From: Berberis thunbergii
Lineage: Eukaryota > Streptophyta > Magnoliopsida > Ranunculales > Berberidaceae
Assembly: GCA_003290165.1 (NCBI GenBank)
Contig: QNQO01000829.1
Span: 310,001 to 374,000, forward strand
Length of the DNA stretch: 64,000 nt
Direction of reading: 5' to 3'
The position numbers and the translations under genes are program-made. The notes under the pieces are model-generated. The model made no database searches and was not told the origin of the DNA. It saw only the letters and a program-made list of their open reading frames with translations. Position 1 is the first letter of the stretch; every line of letters starts with the position of its first letter. Positions 11,437 to 22,387 of this stretch are shown piece after piece.

Positions 11437-12234
11437 TTATTATATATATTATTATATACACAAAACATGATGGTGTTTGGGGTGGGAAATAAAACAGCTG
11501 AGATTTAACTAAATATATGAATCTAATGGATCACCTAGAACTTAAAGCACCAAGAGTGCATGGGTTCGATTATCATACCCAACATTTTTTATATTTATTT
11601 ATTTTTCTTCAATTGTTGATGATGATGGTGTTGAAAACTCGAGGGTAATCATATTTTGGCAAGTTTTAAACTTTTATTGTGCCAACGGCACGGAGAACAC
11701 CCTAGTTTATATATACAAAACAGGATGGTGTTTGAGGTGGGAGATACTAGACGGTTGAGATTTACCCAAATATCATAATCTAACGGATCACATAGAACTT
11801 AAAGTACCAAGAGTACATGGGTTTGATTCCCATTTCCAACATTTTTTATATTTATTTATTTTTCTTCAATTGTTGATGATATGATGACGGTGTTGAAAAC
11901 TCAAGGGTGATCATATTTTGACAAGTTTTAAACTTTTATCGTGCCAACGACACGATGAATACCCTAGTCTATATAATCAATCGAAATGATTTTCAGGTTC
12001 GAGATAAAAGACAGCTGAGACTTACCCAAACATAAAGATCTAACGGATCACAAAAAGGGTGGTTGGAGAAAGTTTTTTTTTTTTTTTACTTTTATGCCCC
12101 AACCAACTAAACCATTACATATCTAAAGGCTCAGATTGAATTTTAGTCCGAATGACTTAAATACCCTTAGGCAAAGTTGAAAATTCTCCTCCTGTCAAAC
12201 AATTTGAGTGCTAAAGGCATGAAATATACCCTAC
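11437..12234 (+). mobile_element. Tandem array of three approximately 265-bp Helitron-ended units (type A)
   Basis: Units at 11437-11705, 11706-11967 and 11968-12234 lie head to tail without spacer. Each carries near its 5' end a block like gatggtgtttgaggtgggag and ends with a Helitron-type 3' terminus. The clearest end is unit 1: stem gtgcc/ggcac with a 3-nt loop (11679-11691), ten bases, then CTAG (11702-11705) and T. Unit 2 ends CTAG at 11964-11967. Unit 3 has decayed to CTAC at 12231-12234. Units 1 and 2 are similar throughout (for example ttttatatttatttattttt and cttcaattgttgatgat); unit 3 diverges in its centre. No coding capacity. Confidence 0.75.
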
Positions 12235-14950
12235 TCTATATTACAATTCGGAATGATGTTTTACTATTTATGCTAGTTAGGACAAATGTCAAATCATAAG
12301 AAATTGGAGATAAAAGATGACCATGATTGAAAAGTTGGAAAATATATTGAGGGTTGAGATTAATTTCTTATAATGCATGTTTGTAAACATAAAACGTGTA
12401 CAAGGGAAAGTAAATGGAAAAAAAATGTGAAAACAAATTAGTGGAATGTACATGTGGTGGAGAAAGAAAGTATTGTGTTTTCTTTTTTTGGAAATGAAAA
12501 TTATCATAACTATCAATGTAGCTATCGGATCTTTGGAAACTTGGTATTGTTGAAATGCAATTTTGAAGATCTTTTCAACAATACCAATGATCAATACAAA
12601 CACATAAAATTTCAAAATCAGTATTTTATTATTAAAACATGTAAATGTTTTTTTTAAAATATTTTCATGCTTAAGTATAATATTTTCAAAGAAATAGACA
12701 AACATTTTAATGAACATTCAAACAAAGACCCAAAACATTCAATCGATTCTAATTTTAACCGAGTTTGACTCTAAAAAATTAGTATATTTACCATAAACTA
12801 GGCTTGCACCTTAAAAAAATTAGTTTAAATTCTAAAATAAGATTTCTTTTTTAATGGAACTGATTGAGAGCAATGGTGGTGAGGGTGTCTAGTGCATGAT
12901 AATTTTTAGAAAAAAGTGTATGTGGAGTGTCAACGGACGGGTAATATGCTAGTCTATATTACAATTCAGAGTGGTTTTTTACTATTCATTACTGATGGAG
13001 ACAAACATCAAACCATAAGGATTGGGGATAAAATATGGCTATGATTCAAAGTTGAAAAATATATTTAGGGTTGAGATTTATTTCCTATGACGACATATTT
13101 GTAAATATAAAACATGTAAAAGGCCAAAAAAAATGAAATAATTGTGAAAAACGTTGGTGGAATGTATGAAAGAGAAACTATCGTGTTTTCTTTTTTCTCA
13201 AAATGAAAAAAATTATAACTATCTACATAGTTGTTAGATTTTGGTAAACTTGGTCTCGTTGAAATGCATATTTGAAAGTCTTTCCAAAGAACCAATGATC
13301 AATACAAACACTTCAAACATTTTTTTATAATTAAAAACATGCAAGTATTTAATGTTTTCATGCCTTAGGTATTTTTAATATTTTTTAAAGAAACAAATGG
13401 ACATTTTAATGAACATTCAAACAAGTACCTCGAAGATTCAATTTATTCAAATTTTAACCGACTTTGGTTGTAAAAATAGGTATTTTTAATGTAAAATAGG
13501 TTTGCACCTGAACAAAATTAGTTTTCATTCTAAAATATGAGTTTTTTTAATGTAATTGTATGAGGGCAATGGTGGGGGTGTTGGTGTGGATGTCCAATGC
13601 AGGATAATTAGTAGCAAAAAAATATGTGGAGTGCCAACAACACGAGTAATATGATATTGTATCTTACAAATTAGCTAGGCTTTCACTATTCACCAGAAAT
13701 TGGAAATAAATGGTGATGAGGATTGAAAATTGGGAAATATGTTGAGGGTTTAGATTAATTTCTTATAATGAAATGTTTGTAAATATAAAATAGGCAAATG
13801 GGCAAGAAAAGAAAAACATTGAAAAAAATTAGTGGAATTTACATGTAGCGGAAAGAGAAAATTTTGGGTTTTTATTTATTTTCAAAATTAAAATTAAAAT
13901 TACAATTTACTTGGTTGTCGAATATTGATAAACTTGGTATTGTTTGAGAATTCATTTATGAAGATCTTTCCAATTAAACCAATGATCAATACAATATTGG
14001 CGCTATATATATATATATAATTATTAAAAATGTATAATGCATTTCACGTCGTTTGTACTTTCAATAATTTTTGTAAAGAAATAAGACGAGCCGATCATAC
14101 TAAGAAAAAAAATTAGAAAGACATCTTAATGCACATTTAAACAAAAACCCTACACTTCATGTTTTTGAAAATTTAAAGTTAGGAGGAGAACTCACTCTCG
14201 ATGTTTGAATTTTTGTTTTCCTCAAGTGATTCAAATTTTGACTAAATCTAACCCTAAAGTTTATAGTGTATATTTTAACCATAAAATATGCTTACACTTC
14301 AAAATTGATTGAGAGTGAAAGTAGGGATGTGGCTGGGGTGGTACGTGATATTTGGCAAAAACAAAATATGTATATATGTGGAGTGTCAATGGCACGGGGA
14401 ATACCCTAATCGATCTAAAAAATCAGCTAGATGTTTCACTATGATTGAAAGTTGGGGAACATGTTGAAGGTTGAAATTCATTATCCATAATCGCAATTTG
14501 TAAATATGGAGCATTTACAAGGGTAAAAAAAATTAACATAAAACTTAAAATGATTGTGTGGATTGTACATGTGGCGGAGAGAGAAAGTTGTTTGTATTTT
14601 TCTCACAAGAAAATTGTCATAACTATTTCATTAGTTGTTAGATTTTGGACAAGTTGATATCATTGAAATGCATTTTTAAGTTTTTTCCAATCAAATCAAT
14701 GATCAATACAATTGTTTTAAATTTTAAAATACTCATTTTGTGTCGTATGCATTTAAAAAACAACTAATAAATATAGCATCGTAAGTATTTTAAATATTTA
14801 TCAAATAAAGATGTAGTCATCTCAAGTCACATTCAAGCAAAGACCCTAAAAACTATATTTTAAAAAATCAAAGTTTGGGAAAATCTCACTACGACGATTT
14901 TAAATGATTTTTTATTCAATTGTTTAAAATATTAATCAAGATTGATGTCA
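12235..14950 (+). mobile_element. Tandem array of approximately 720-bp Helitron-ended units (type B), three complete and one truncated
   Basis: Units run 12235-12952 (718 bp), 12953-13657 (705 bp), 13658-14409 (752 bp) and 14410 to about 14950. Units 1 and 2 begin TCTATATTACAATTC, unit 3 TGTATCTTAC, unit 4 TCGATCTAAA. They end CTAG (12949-12952), a decayed ATAT (13654-13657) and CTAA (14406-14409). Unit 3 has a clean terminal stem gtgtc/ggcac 13 bp before CTAA. Internal landmarks recur in every unit in the same order: gattgaaaagttgg-like, gggttgagattaatttctta-like, tgtaaatataaaa, a gtggaatgtacatgtgg block, caatgatcaatacaa, then acattcaaacaaagaccc. No open frame is conserved, so the units are non-autonomous. 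The last unit is cut off next to the sequence at 14971. Confidence 0.8.
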
Positions 14951-14970
14951 TGACCCACTTTCTATCGTGC

Positions 14971-15123
14971 TATGGATGCATGACATACACGGTGAAAGTA
15001 ATATGTGTCTAATCACAAATCAATCCAATGTTAAAACAAACAATGCATCAGAGAACAATAAGAGACAAAAGAAATTTATACTAAGGTTGAGGAATCATCT
15101 ACACCTTAGTGAAAGGTTTAGAA
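14971..15123. repeat. Repeat shared with the Athila LTR region (53124-53273)
   Basis: About 150 bp beginning tatggatgcatgacatacac and including ctaaggttgaggaatcatc is closely matched at 53124-53273, in the same orientation, inside the presumed Athila 5' LTR. This copy is probably a fragment of a related LTR; its flanks do not match. Confidence 0.7.
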
Positions 15124-15485
15124 ACATCTACAATGGATGAAGACTATACTTTTATTCAATCTCCACATTTACAGACCAAACATTTACCTAAGATCAATTA
15201 GGTTGTAGTAGGGCTTGGATTATGACTAACATGAATGAAAAATGAAATAATAAACTTCTCTAAGAATGGATACACCGTTTTATAAACACTTAGGGCACTG
15301 AATATTAAACCATTGTCGTACACTATTAATTTTTCTTCCTTCGAAATTCTTCTTCTTTATATATATATATATCAATGACATGTTTTTCCCCTTTTGCACA
15401 ATGAAACATTTCAGTCTTGAGGTTCATGAAATATCTAGTTTTAGCTCTTTCTATTTGCCCATTTCAAACACTACACCATAAATGA
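15124..15485. other. No gene recognised
   Basis: AT-rich sequence with a short (at)n run near 15359-15372; possibly the remainder of an old LTR. Confidence 0.3.
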
Positions 15486-15489
15486 CAAT

Positions 15490-15685
15490 TTGTAACACAC
15501 TAGCTTTGTTCCTAAAAAAAATTGTAACACTACAAAAATCTTGCAAATCGTGGCATTACAAATATTAGTAACACTTTGACGTGTTACAACCTTCAAATTC
15601 CTTAACACTTGTCCAAGTTGCTAATGGCACTATAGCGTGTTACAATGTTCAAATATTAGCAACACCTTGACGTGTTACAAATGTT
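15490..15685. repeat. CACTA-like terminus with GTAACAC/GTGTTAC subterminal repeats
   Basis: CACTACAAAAATC begins at 15528. Within the next 160 bp the 7-mer gtaacac and its complement gtgttac recur several times, including one palindromic pair at 15569-15588. Short inverted subterminal repeats next to a CACTA start are characteristic of En/Spm-type ends. The motif gtaacac also occurs left of 15528, and no matching TAGTG end was found, so the boundary and the element class are uncertain. Confidence 0.4.
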
Positions 15686-15999
15686 TTTTTTTTTTTTACA
15701 AAAATCAATGTGTTAAATTTTATTTGTTTTTAATTAAATAAATAAAAAGTTATCAAAAAATGAATGACATCCAATGAGATTAGTACATGTATCAAGTACA
15801 TCAATATGCTAACACTAAGAAAACTAAAATAGTTCTCCATTTAATTTGAATATCTTGCAAAGTCCTTTGTCAGAGAGGACCCCGACTTTTGTACGATTTA
15901 TTTGCAAACAGAGGTAACGAGATACTTTGAATCATGTTTCAGAAAGACGTTCTGCAATCATGAAATTATTGGAACTGTCACTAAAAGATTATTGTTTCA

Positions 16000-16135
16000 T
16001 GATACTTTCCCAAGGTAGCTTTCCATGTTGTTTTCAAGCCTCTTATAAGCATGCAAGTTCCCCTAGAACTGCCACTAAAAGGGCACCACTAGCTTTTGAA
16101 ACAGCATTTCCAGCATACAACATGTTCTGAATTAC
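16000..16135 (-). pseudogene. Exon-like fragment of an unidentified protein
   Basis: On the minus strand an acceptor-like TTCAG is followed by a frame reading NMLYAGNAVSKASGALLVAV and then stops. It looks like plant coding sequence, but I do not recognise the family. It lies in the same orientation as the other exon fragments up to 18.5 kb. Confidence 0.35.
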
Positions 16136-16695
16136 AAGAAAAACATATTAAGAACCCAGGATTGAAAGATTTCAATACTTGTGTTGCCTATTATTAAGTT
16201 TCTACTACCAAAAGCTGACTTAGTATAGATGGTCTATTAATTCCAACTGCAAAGAAAAATTGACAAGTTATATATCCAGAAAGAACCTGTTTAAGCATTT
16301 TTTACAAGGTCAAATAATTCTATATTGTTGCACACCCTTTTATAACCCAACAATGAGATGAAATCCTTGAGCAAAATAGACTTATTTTGTGAAAGTTGAG
16401 CTTGGAATATAAGGAATAAAAATAGAGAGCAATTAGTGTGCTGTGTTGTATTGTACAGGACAGAGCAGAGCATAGCATAGCAGGATGTAGTAGTGTCTAT
16501 ACAACTTTTATGTGACAAAGTTTGGGAAAAATCTGTAGAATGGGTAAGCATATGGCAAACCTAGCCTTGCCTAGAAGATCAAAATTCAAATCAAAGTCAG
16601 TTTGCAATTGAATGAGTTCACAATGCAATGCATGATAATGAGGAGCTGATCTTGTCAGAGCTAGCTTATGTTTCTACTGCTTCTAGGTACTTTTT
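16136..16695. other. No gene recognised
   Basis: AT-rich sequence between exon-like fragments, consistent with intron or transposon filler. Confidence 0.3.
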
Positions 16696-16699
16696 TTAC

Positions 16700-17212
16700 T
16701 TAAACTTTTTTTGAATAGTCAAAAATACTGAAAGAGGCGGTTAAGTGAGGAAAATAAATTACATGAACCATTTCATCATCTTCTAATGCAACTTTAGGGA
16801 GATTTTCCTTGGAAAGTATGTGGATATTTGCTCTTGTGACCTTTCTCATTTTAGAGATTATAGCCCCAGCATTACCAATTAAGACAACCAATGCGAGATG
16901 TTGGAACAAGTAACCGATTGGTGCAAGTAGATTCCCCTGATTCCTTGTCATTTTTCTCACTACATCTTGGTTGTAGACTAAATGTGGCATCAATAGTTGG
17001 AGAGATGGGATCTTCAGAAAACTAATGACCAAGCACATGTTAAATACATTAACCAATAACTTAATCCCATTAAAAAGGAATGTAGTAATCTTATTTACCT
17101 CTTTTGATGAGATAAATATTAAACATTCTTCTCCTTCCGCATTTGAGAAATAATATATAATTGGATATGTAAATGGGAGAAGAATGCTTAACCAACACTT
17201 GAAAAGGCACAC
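16700..17212 (-). pseudogene. KH-domain RNA-binding protein fragment (HEN4/RCF3-like)
   Basis: A 170-codon minus-strand frame contains, after a divergent middle, LFQHLALVVLIGNAGAIISK, then MRKVTRANIHILSKENLPKV and ALEDDEMVHV. This is the layout of a KH domain in plant poly(C)-binding-like proteins: hydrophobic strand, GxxG loop with I-G-N-A-G, MR-x-x-T-x-A-x-I, then an acidic D-E-x-V strand. The normal IGKGG loop is changed to IGNAG, losing the lysine that contacts RNA. An upstream portion, NAEGEECLIFISSKEV, resembles the end of a preceding KH repeat. Proteins of this family carry several KH repeats, so this is a partial and probably inactive copy. Confidence 0.6.
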
Positions 17213-17416
17213 CCTTTAGAATGCTTCAGCACATGTTTTCCTTGAAAACCTATCTTATATTGAAACTTCAATTGTGATCTTAAAGAGAGATCCCTCAATG
17301 GCACGAAAACTAGAATTACATGCAGTTCTTTGATCATCATTAGATTTTAAAGATTCATGTACTACACATTCCCCATCATTGTTATCTTCCAAGACTTGAT
17401 TGGTAAACTTTCTAAA

Positions 17417-17637
17417 AGTTCATTTTCCGATGATTTCAATATGTCTTGAAGGTAGATGCATACCATCTTCACCATCCAGATGGTTAGGGACAACATTTGC
17501 ACCATTTTTCCTTCTCATAGGGTCTGGGTCATCCTCCCAATAGCAGGATCTAACATAAGAACCATTATTCTCCCTGACATTTTCCATTGAGACAACTTTG
17601 TGGATTGAGAGAGTTAGTATTATTTCTATATCTGTTG
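17417..17637 (-). pseudogene. Exon-like fragment, unidentified product
   Basis: The minus-strand frame after an AG near 17623 reads MENVRENNGSYVRSCYWEDD and later GANVVPNHLDGEDGMHLP, ending at a stop near 17420. Composition is coding-like. I do not recognise the family. It follows the two linked exons at 18393-18533 and 17715-17886 in the same direction and may belong to the same gene. Confidence 0.35.
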
Positions 17638-17714
17638 AATGATCTAAAAATAAAGTTATTACTATTAACACTACTTGACCCTACACCATTAGGGTAATAA
17701 TAAAAGATAAATAC

Positions 17715-18533
17715 CTTTTGCATTACACTTCTCACCAGTCAATGACATTCCTGCCGTAGCCATACTAACTTCATGATTTTCTAATTCCGAATCAGATTCG
17801 AATGCAATGCTCCTATAATCAGTTTGAAGAGGTTCCTTTTGCATCTGCATACTTTCAGTTTGCATGTCTTGTCTACTAATTGAGCTCTGCATAAACAACA
17901 ACAGAGAAAACCTATCAATAACAAGTTCATCAAAACATGCATGTTTTTGAGAAAAAAAGTTGCATGAATAGATATTTCAAAAATTGAATATAACTCAGAT
18001 AATACACTAAACACACATCGTTATCTCGCTACACGCCTTATTTGGCTATAGAAATAGATTTTTTACATTGTTAATTAGATTCTGTCAGCAACCAGAGTGC
18101 ATGAAACATTCATGACCTGCTTGTTCACTGTAAGAAACGGCAGGTGGCAAAATATAACAGAGCTGATTCTTTCAATCCACTAAAGATCCTGAAAATCTTT
18201 TTCCTTTCTATGTTTAGGTATATGTTATGTTATTTTTCTCTTCCTCTATATCATCCTACTGTGTTGTTCATCAAATTCTCAAGAACTTTAGCTTGCATAA
18301 CAGCTCAATTAAATTTTTTTTTCCCAAAGTCAACTAGACTTAAAAACAAGCATCGACAATTGATCAAAGCTAGAAACCATTATAAATCTTACCTCGGAAT
18401 CATTTCCTTTAGAACTATTCCTAATCTTAGATCTATTCCCAGTATTTGAATTTCCAGCTTCATTGTTAGATGCAGCTTCAGGTTTATTATTGTTTGAATT
18501 CTCATTTGCGAGTCCATCTCCACCATTACTGGC
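17715..18533 (-). pseudogene. Two in-phase exons of an unidentified plant gene
   Basis: Exon 1 (18533-18393, 141 bp, 47 codons) is bounded by an ATAG acceptor and a GAG/GTAAG donor. It is Asn/Ser-rich (starts ASNGGDGLANENSNNN). Exon 2 (17886-17715) follows a TGCAG acceptor, reads SSISRQDMQTESMQMQKEPL onward and ends at an AAAG/GTAT donor. The two join in phase, supporting one gene with an intron of 506 bp. No known domain is visible; the content looks like a disordered regulatory protein. It could be part of a resident minus-strand gene starting near 20.2 kb or a captured fragment. Confidence 0.45.
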
Positions 18534-18539
18534 CTATAA

Positions 18540-20310
18540 GAAGGTATTTTTCGAACATTATATAAGAACTAAAACAATGACGGATAGCAAAGCAAATAAG
18601 AATTAGAATGGCATTAATGGAGAATAGAAATATACACAATACTTTCTCTACACATGCTGCCATAAGTTTCTCAGCTCATTTTTCCTAACTGGCTTAACTA
18701 GAAAGTTTGCGGCACCCTTTAGCATGCATTTAAACACTATGCCAATGGAATCTAGCAAAAGCAAGTCAATTTGATTTATGAGTATTTCTCTCCAATTGTT
18801 CACCAAAAGAGATGACTGGAATGGCTGAGGCGAAAAATATATACGTCATTGGAGCCAAAATTCTGAAACAATTGTAACATGCCACCAAATTATGTCATCA
18901 ACAATCTATATTCTTCGTAAACCCTGTTGTTGTGCAGCCTCCATCTTTCTCATTTGTGATTTGTGGTATTATAAATCACACTTCAACAATCTGTTTTCTT
19001 CGCAAAGCCTTTTAGACTGGTCCTGTGTAGACTTCATCTTTCTGATCATTTGAGATTGGTAAAGCCTTAGGGAATAGAGACTAATCTTGTGCAAGCTGCA
19101 GCTTTCTCATTCCTGAAGAAAATATTGTCTGTTATAAAATTAAGCCTTATTTCAAATAAAAGAACGAGTTTATTTATAATAGATTCAATTAATGAAATAG
19201 ACTAATAAATAAATTGTAAAAAAAAATTCTTAGTCATTGAAAGCTTCTATTTTTATATCATTGCAAAGTGTTCTTCATTAAATAATATTGTGAGACATTT
19301 GTAACTTTATCTCATACGTGTTTTCCAATGTACATTGACGAACAATATAAATGCATGACTACATAACACAATAATGCGTTATGCAACTTAAACATAAACA
19401 ACTCCAACTTAAACCTAAATTTCTTACCAACACCAAAACCTAGGTGTTGCTGATAAATCACTTCAGGTGAAAAACAATCAGTAGCTAAATTGTTCACAAC
19501 ATGGTGGAAATCGGGCAGATTAAAGTATCTCGCTAGACTGTATGCAATATTCAATTGTTGCATTTATAAATCATAAAACAAATCAAACCACATTTCACAA
19601 CGTCCATTGAACTAAAATCATTTCATCAAACACATGATACACAATCATGAACACGTTACACTCCAACTTCCACTTTAAAAAAATGGTTTCCTCAAACAAA
19701 TTATATGTAATCTTCAACGTTCCTTTAGTTTTCAGAAAATTAGGGCCAACAATCGATAATGTAAAGAAGGAGGCAGATCAAACATGAAGATTACCTCATG
19801 AGAAGAAGAAATCTTGTTTCGTTGGATGTAATAGTCCGATGCGATCGCTTAGCATCTCGGATTACTTGTTGCTTCTACTAGGGGAGATAGCGTAGAGATT
19901 GGCAAGCTACAACAAACATTGAGCGAGATACAACAAAGAACATAGATCGATTAACTGAGATTGCAAATAAAAAACGATTTTGACAGTGGAGGAGAAGTAG
20001 TGAGAGATCTGAAACTTGATAATTACCTTTGCTTGGATTCTCTTTTCTCGCCACGAAATTACATCTACTCCACAACACCAACACAAGTTATCCAAATCAA
20101 CAGAGATCGGTCAATCGATAGTGAAGAAAAGATCTTCAATAGAGAGATCTTAGATGAAATTGTAGAAAGATCAATTGAGAGTGAAGAATAAATCTTCGAA
20201 TTAGGGCTTTTGCATCAAATTGCTGGAGGTTTGAGATCGATCATGGAGAGTCAAGATTGAGAGAAGTTGGGTTTAGAAAAAAGAGAAATGAATAGTAAAA
20301 GGGAACAAAA
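18540..20310. other. No supported gene; possible leader or upstream region of the minus-strand exons
   Basis: A weak minus-strand coding-like run (LARYFNLPDFHHVVNN) lies at 19440-19560 without convincing splice borders. The part at 19790-20280 is GA-rich on + and free of recognisable products, as expected for an untranslated leader of a minus-strand gene. Confidence 0.3.
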
Positions 20311-20318
20311 TAATTTTT

Positions 20319-21046
20319 GGGAGTTGCTATGTGTATCCGGCTGTTTGACTCGATGCTCCCAATTTTATTTTTTAGATTTATCTTTTAAAAACTGTTTGGT
20401 GTACCCAACCACATTTTATTAACCCTAAAACAACTCTAATTAATTACCAAGAGAAGAAGAGTACCCATGTTGTTGATTGAGAATTGAAAGGATTTCAGTA
20501 ATAAAATTTTGGATGTAATATTTTTTTTGGTTTTAAATGCAATTTTTTCAAATTTGTTATAATAGTTGCAAATTTTTAAAAAAAAATGATGCACTCACTT
20601 AAATTATTTTTTATATACATATTGATGAACACATTATACCCTTTTGCACTTTAGATTAGATGCATAGAAAAGAGAAAATTTGTTTGCAATGTGGTTTTAT
20701 AAGATATTTTTAAGACGTATTTCTTATTTCTATTACATAACATACATTAGTGTTTAATACTTATTTTAGAACTTGTGACGATGGTTAGTGTATCTTTATA
20801 TTTGTATGCAAATTTGAAAGTTAAGAATTTGTGACTAAAGTTTAGTTTTATCGATACATTTACTTTTATTCTTTAGTCAAGAATAATTTAATGTTTATAA
20901 ACGAGAAAATTTAACCATCAAATTATTTTTATGATAAAAATGGTAAGTCGGTGTAACATATTTTAGGTTGGTGCAACAAAGTCGAAACATCCCAAAATAC
21001 TGGTGCAACACAAAGTTGATGCAATCGGGTACACGTAGCAACTCCC
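20319..21046. mobile_element. 728-bp MITE with terminal inverted repeats and 8-bp target duplication
   Basis: The left end gggagttgctatgtgtatcc is the reverse complement, with three mismatches over 21 bp, of the right end, which reads gggtacacgtagcaactccc. The flanks are an exact 8-bp duplication TAATTTTT at 20311-20318 and 21047-21054. There is no coding capacity. An 8-bp duplication favours the hAT superfamily, though the TIR starting GGGAG is also compatible with a Mutator-like element of atypical duplication length. Confidence 0.8.
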
Positions 21047-21054
21047 TAATTTTT

Positions 21055-22387
21055 TTTGTTCATGTTAATAATAATACTCTAATTATTATTTTTAATTTTA
21101 CTAATTAGTATTGTAGATAAATATTTTTTATTATTTTTATAAATAATATATTTGTGAAACATATATCCAATCATACACATTCTTAGAGAAATTAGGCAAG
21201 GATAAGAATAATATGGGGTATTACTCCATAACTTGAGTAGGTAATTGAGAATGGGTTAGCAAAGAAGAGACAATTCAAAGGCTCAAAATGGTTGCAAACA
21301 AATATTTATTACTAGGTAGGCTAAAAGGCTAGAGAATGGTTAAATTCTTTTTTTGCATATATCAGTTCCTAAGCTCTAGTCGGTATTATGACATCTCAAC
21401 TAAATAAACCAAGACATTTTGATGTAATGATTTAATTTTAATGTTATTCTCAAGCAATCAATAAGAGAAACAAGAATAATGAGATCATCAACAAGATAAT
21501 GCAGACTCAAGAAAAATCAGAGTTTATTAGATAACACTCAAGAAAAATAGAATGGTTCAAAATTCACAAGGTTTGAGTCTCTACTATTATTCTAAGGTTT
21601 TCTAGTAAATATCTCACTCATCAACTTCAAATTATGCTAACTTGGCTTATAGTGTAAGAATAACCGAGTTGAAAAATCTAATGAAATATATTTAACTTAA
21701 AGATAATATCAAACTTTTTGTTCCTATTAAAATATCAACGTGACAAGTGATAACATGTAGTTTCTCAAATTTAAAAGCATACTTGAAAGCATGTTTTCTT
21801 CTTTGGAAATGAACTTCAGATTTTGAATGCATTTTTATATCAAATATTATTCACAATTACCTTAATCATATACGTAATTCAATGGAGATTGAGTAAAATG
21901 CAGTAATTAGTCGATATAGTTTTGAAATACATTTCGGCTCAAAATTTTGAAAAATGCTAAAAAAAACTCATAAACCCCACCTGCAAACATTGTCTTCAGT
22001 GTATAAAAAGAATAATCATGAAAATAAAGGGAAAAAAGTGAGGATTAGAGTGATATTACCATGATGAAGTTTTTACCAATTTCGAAAAGATCATTCACCA
22101 ATGAAAGCTCAAAAGCAGAACAATTGTGAACTTATCATGACAAATTGAAAAAACACGTATGTATGCATTTTTCAAAAAGTACAAAAAAGCGCGTATCAAT
22201 TGTTAGTCAAAATCATTACGGAGCTAACAAGTGTGAGAATGCAACTAGAAAAAAACTCGAAAATCAATCCAGACTAACCATAATGACTCAAGTGAAGTTG
22301 GGCTGCTTATTAGGAGCGATTGGTTTAACATCGCCAGCCCGACGAAACACAAAGTACCCATAAGGCCATGAATGGCAGAAAAATAAT
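21055..22387. other. Non-coding sequence beyond the Athila integrase; 3' LTR not identified
   Basis: In a complete minus-strand Athila element this position would hold the 3' untranslated region and 3' LTR. I found no match to the LTR sequence at 52683-53300, so the left LTR appears deleted or too diverged to see. Confidence 0.4.

Noticed and set aside
12289..12717. 142-codon minus-strand frame in the Helitron array
   Set aside because: Not conserved in the sister units at 12953 and 13658; Ile/Phe-rich chance frame.
19990..20000. tagtg near 19997 as a possible right CACTA end for the terminus at 15528
   Set aside because: No extended inverted match to CACTACAAAAATC and no subterminal gtgttac repeats nearby.
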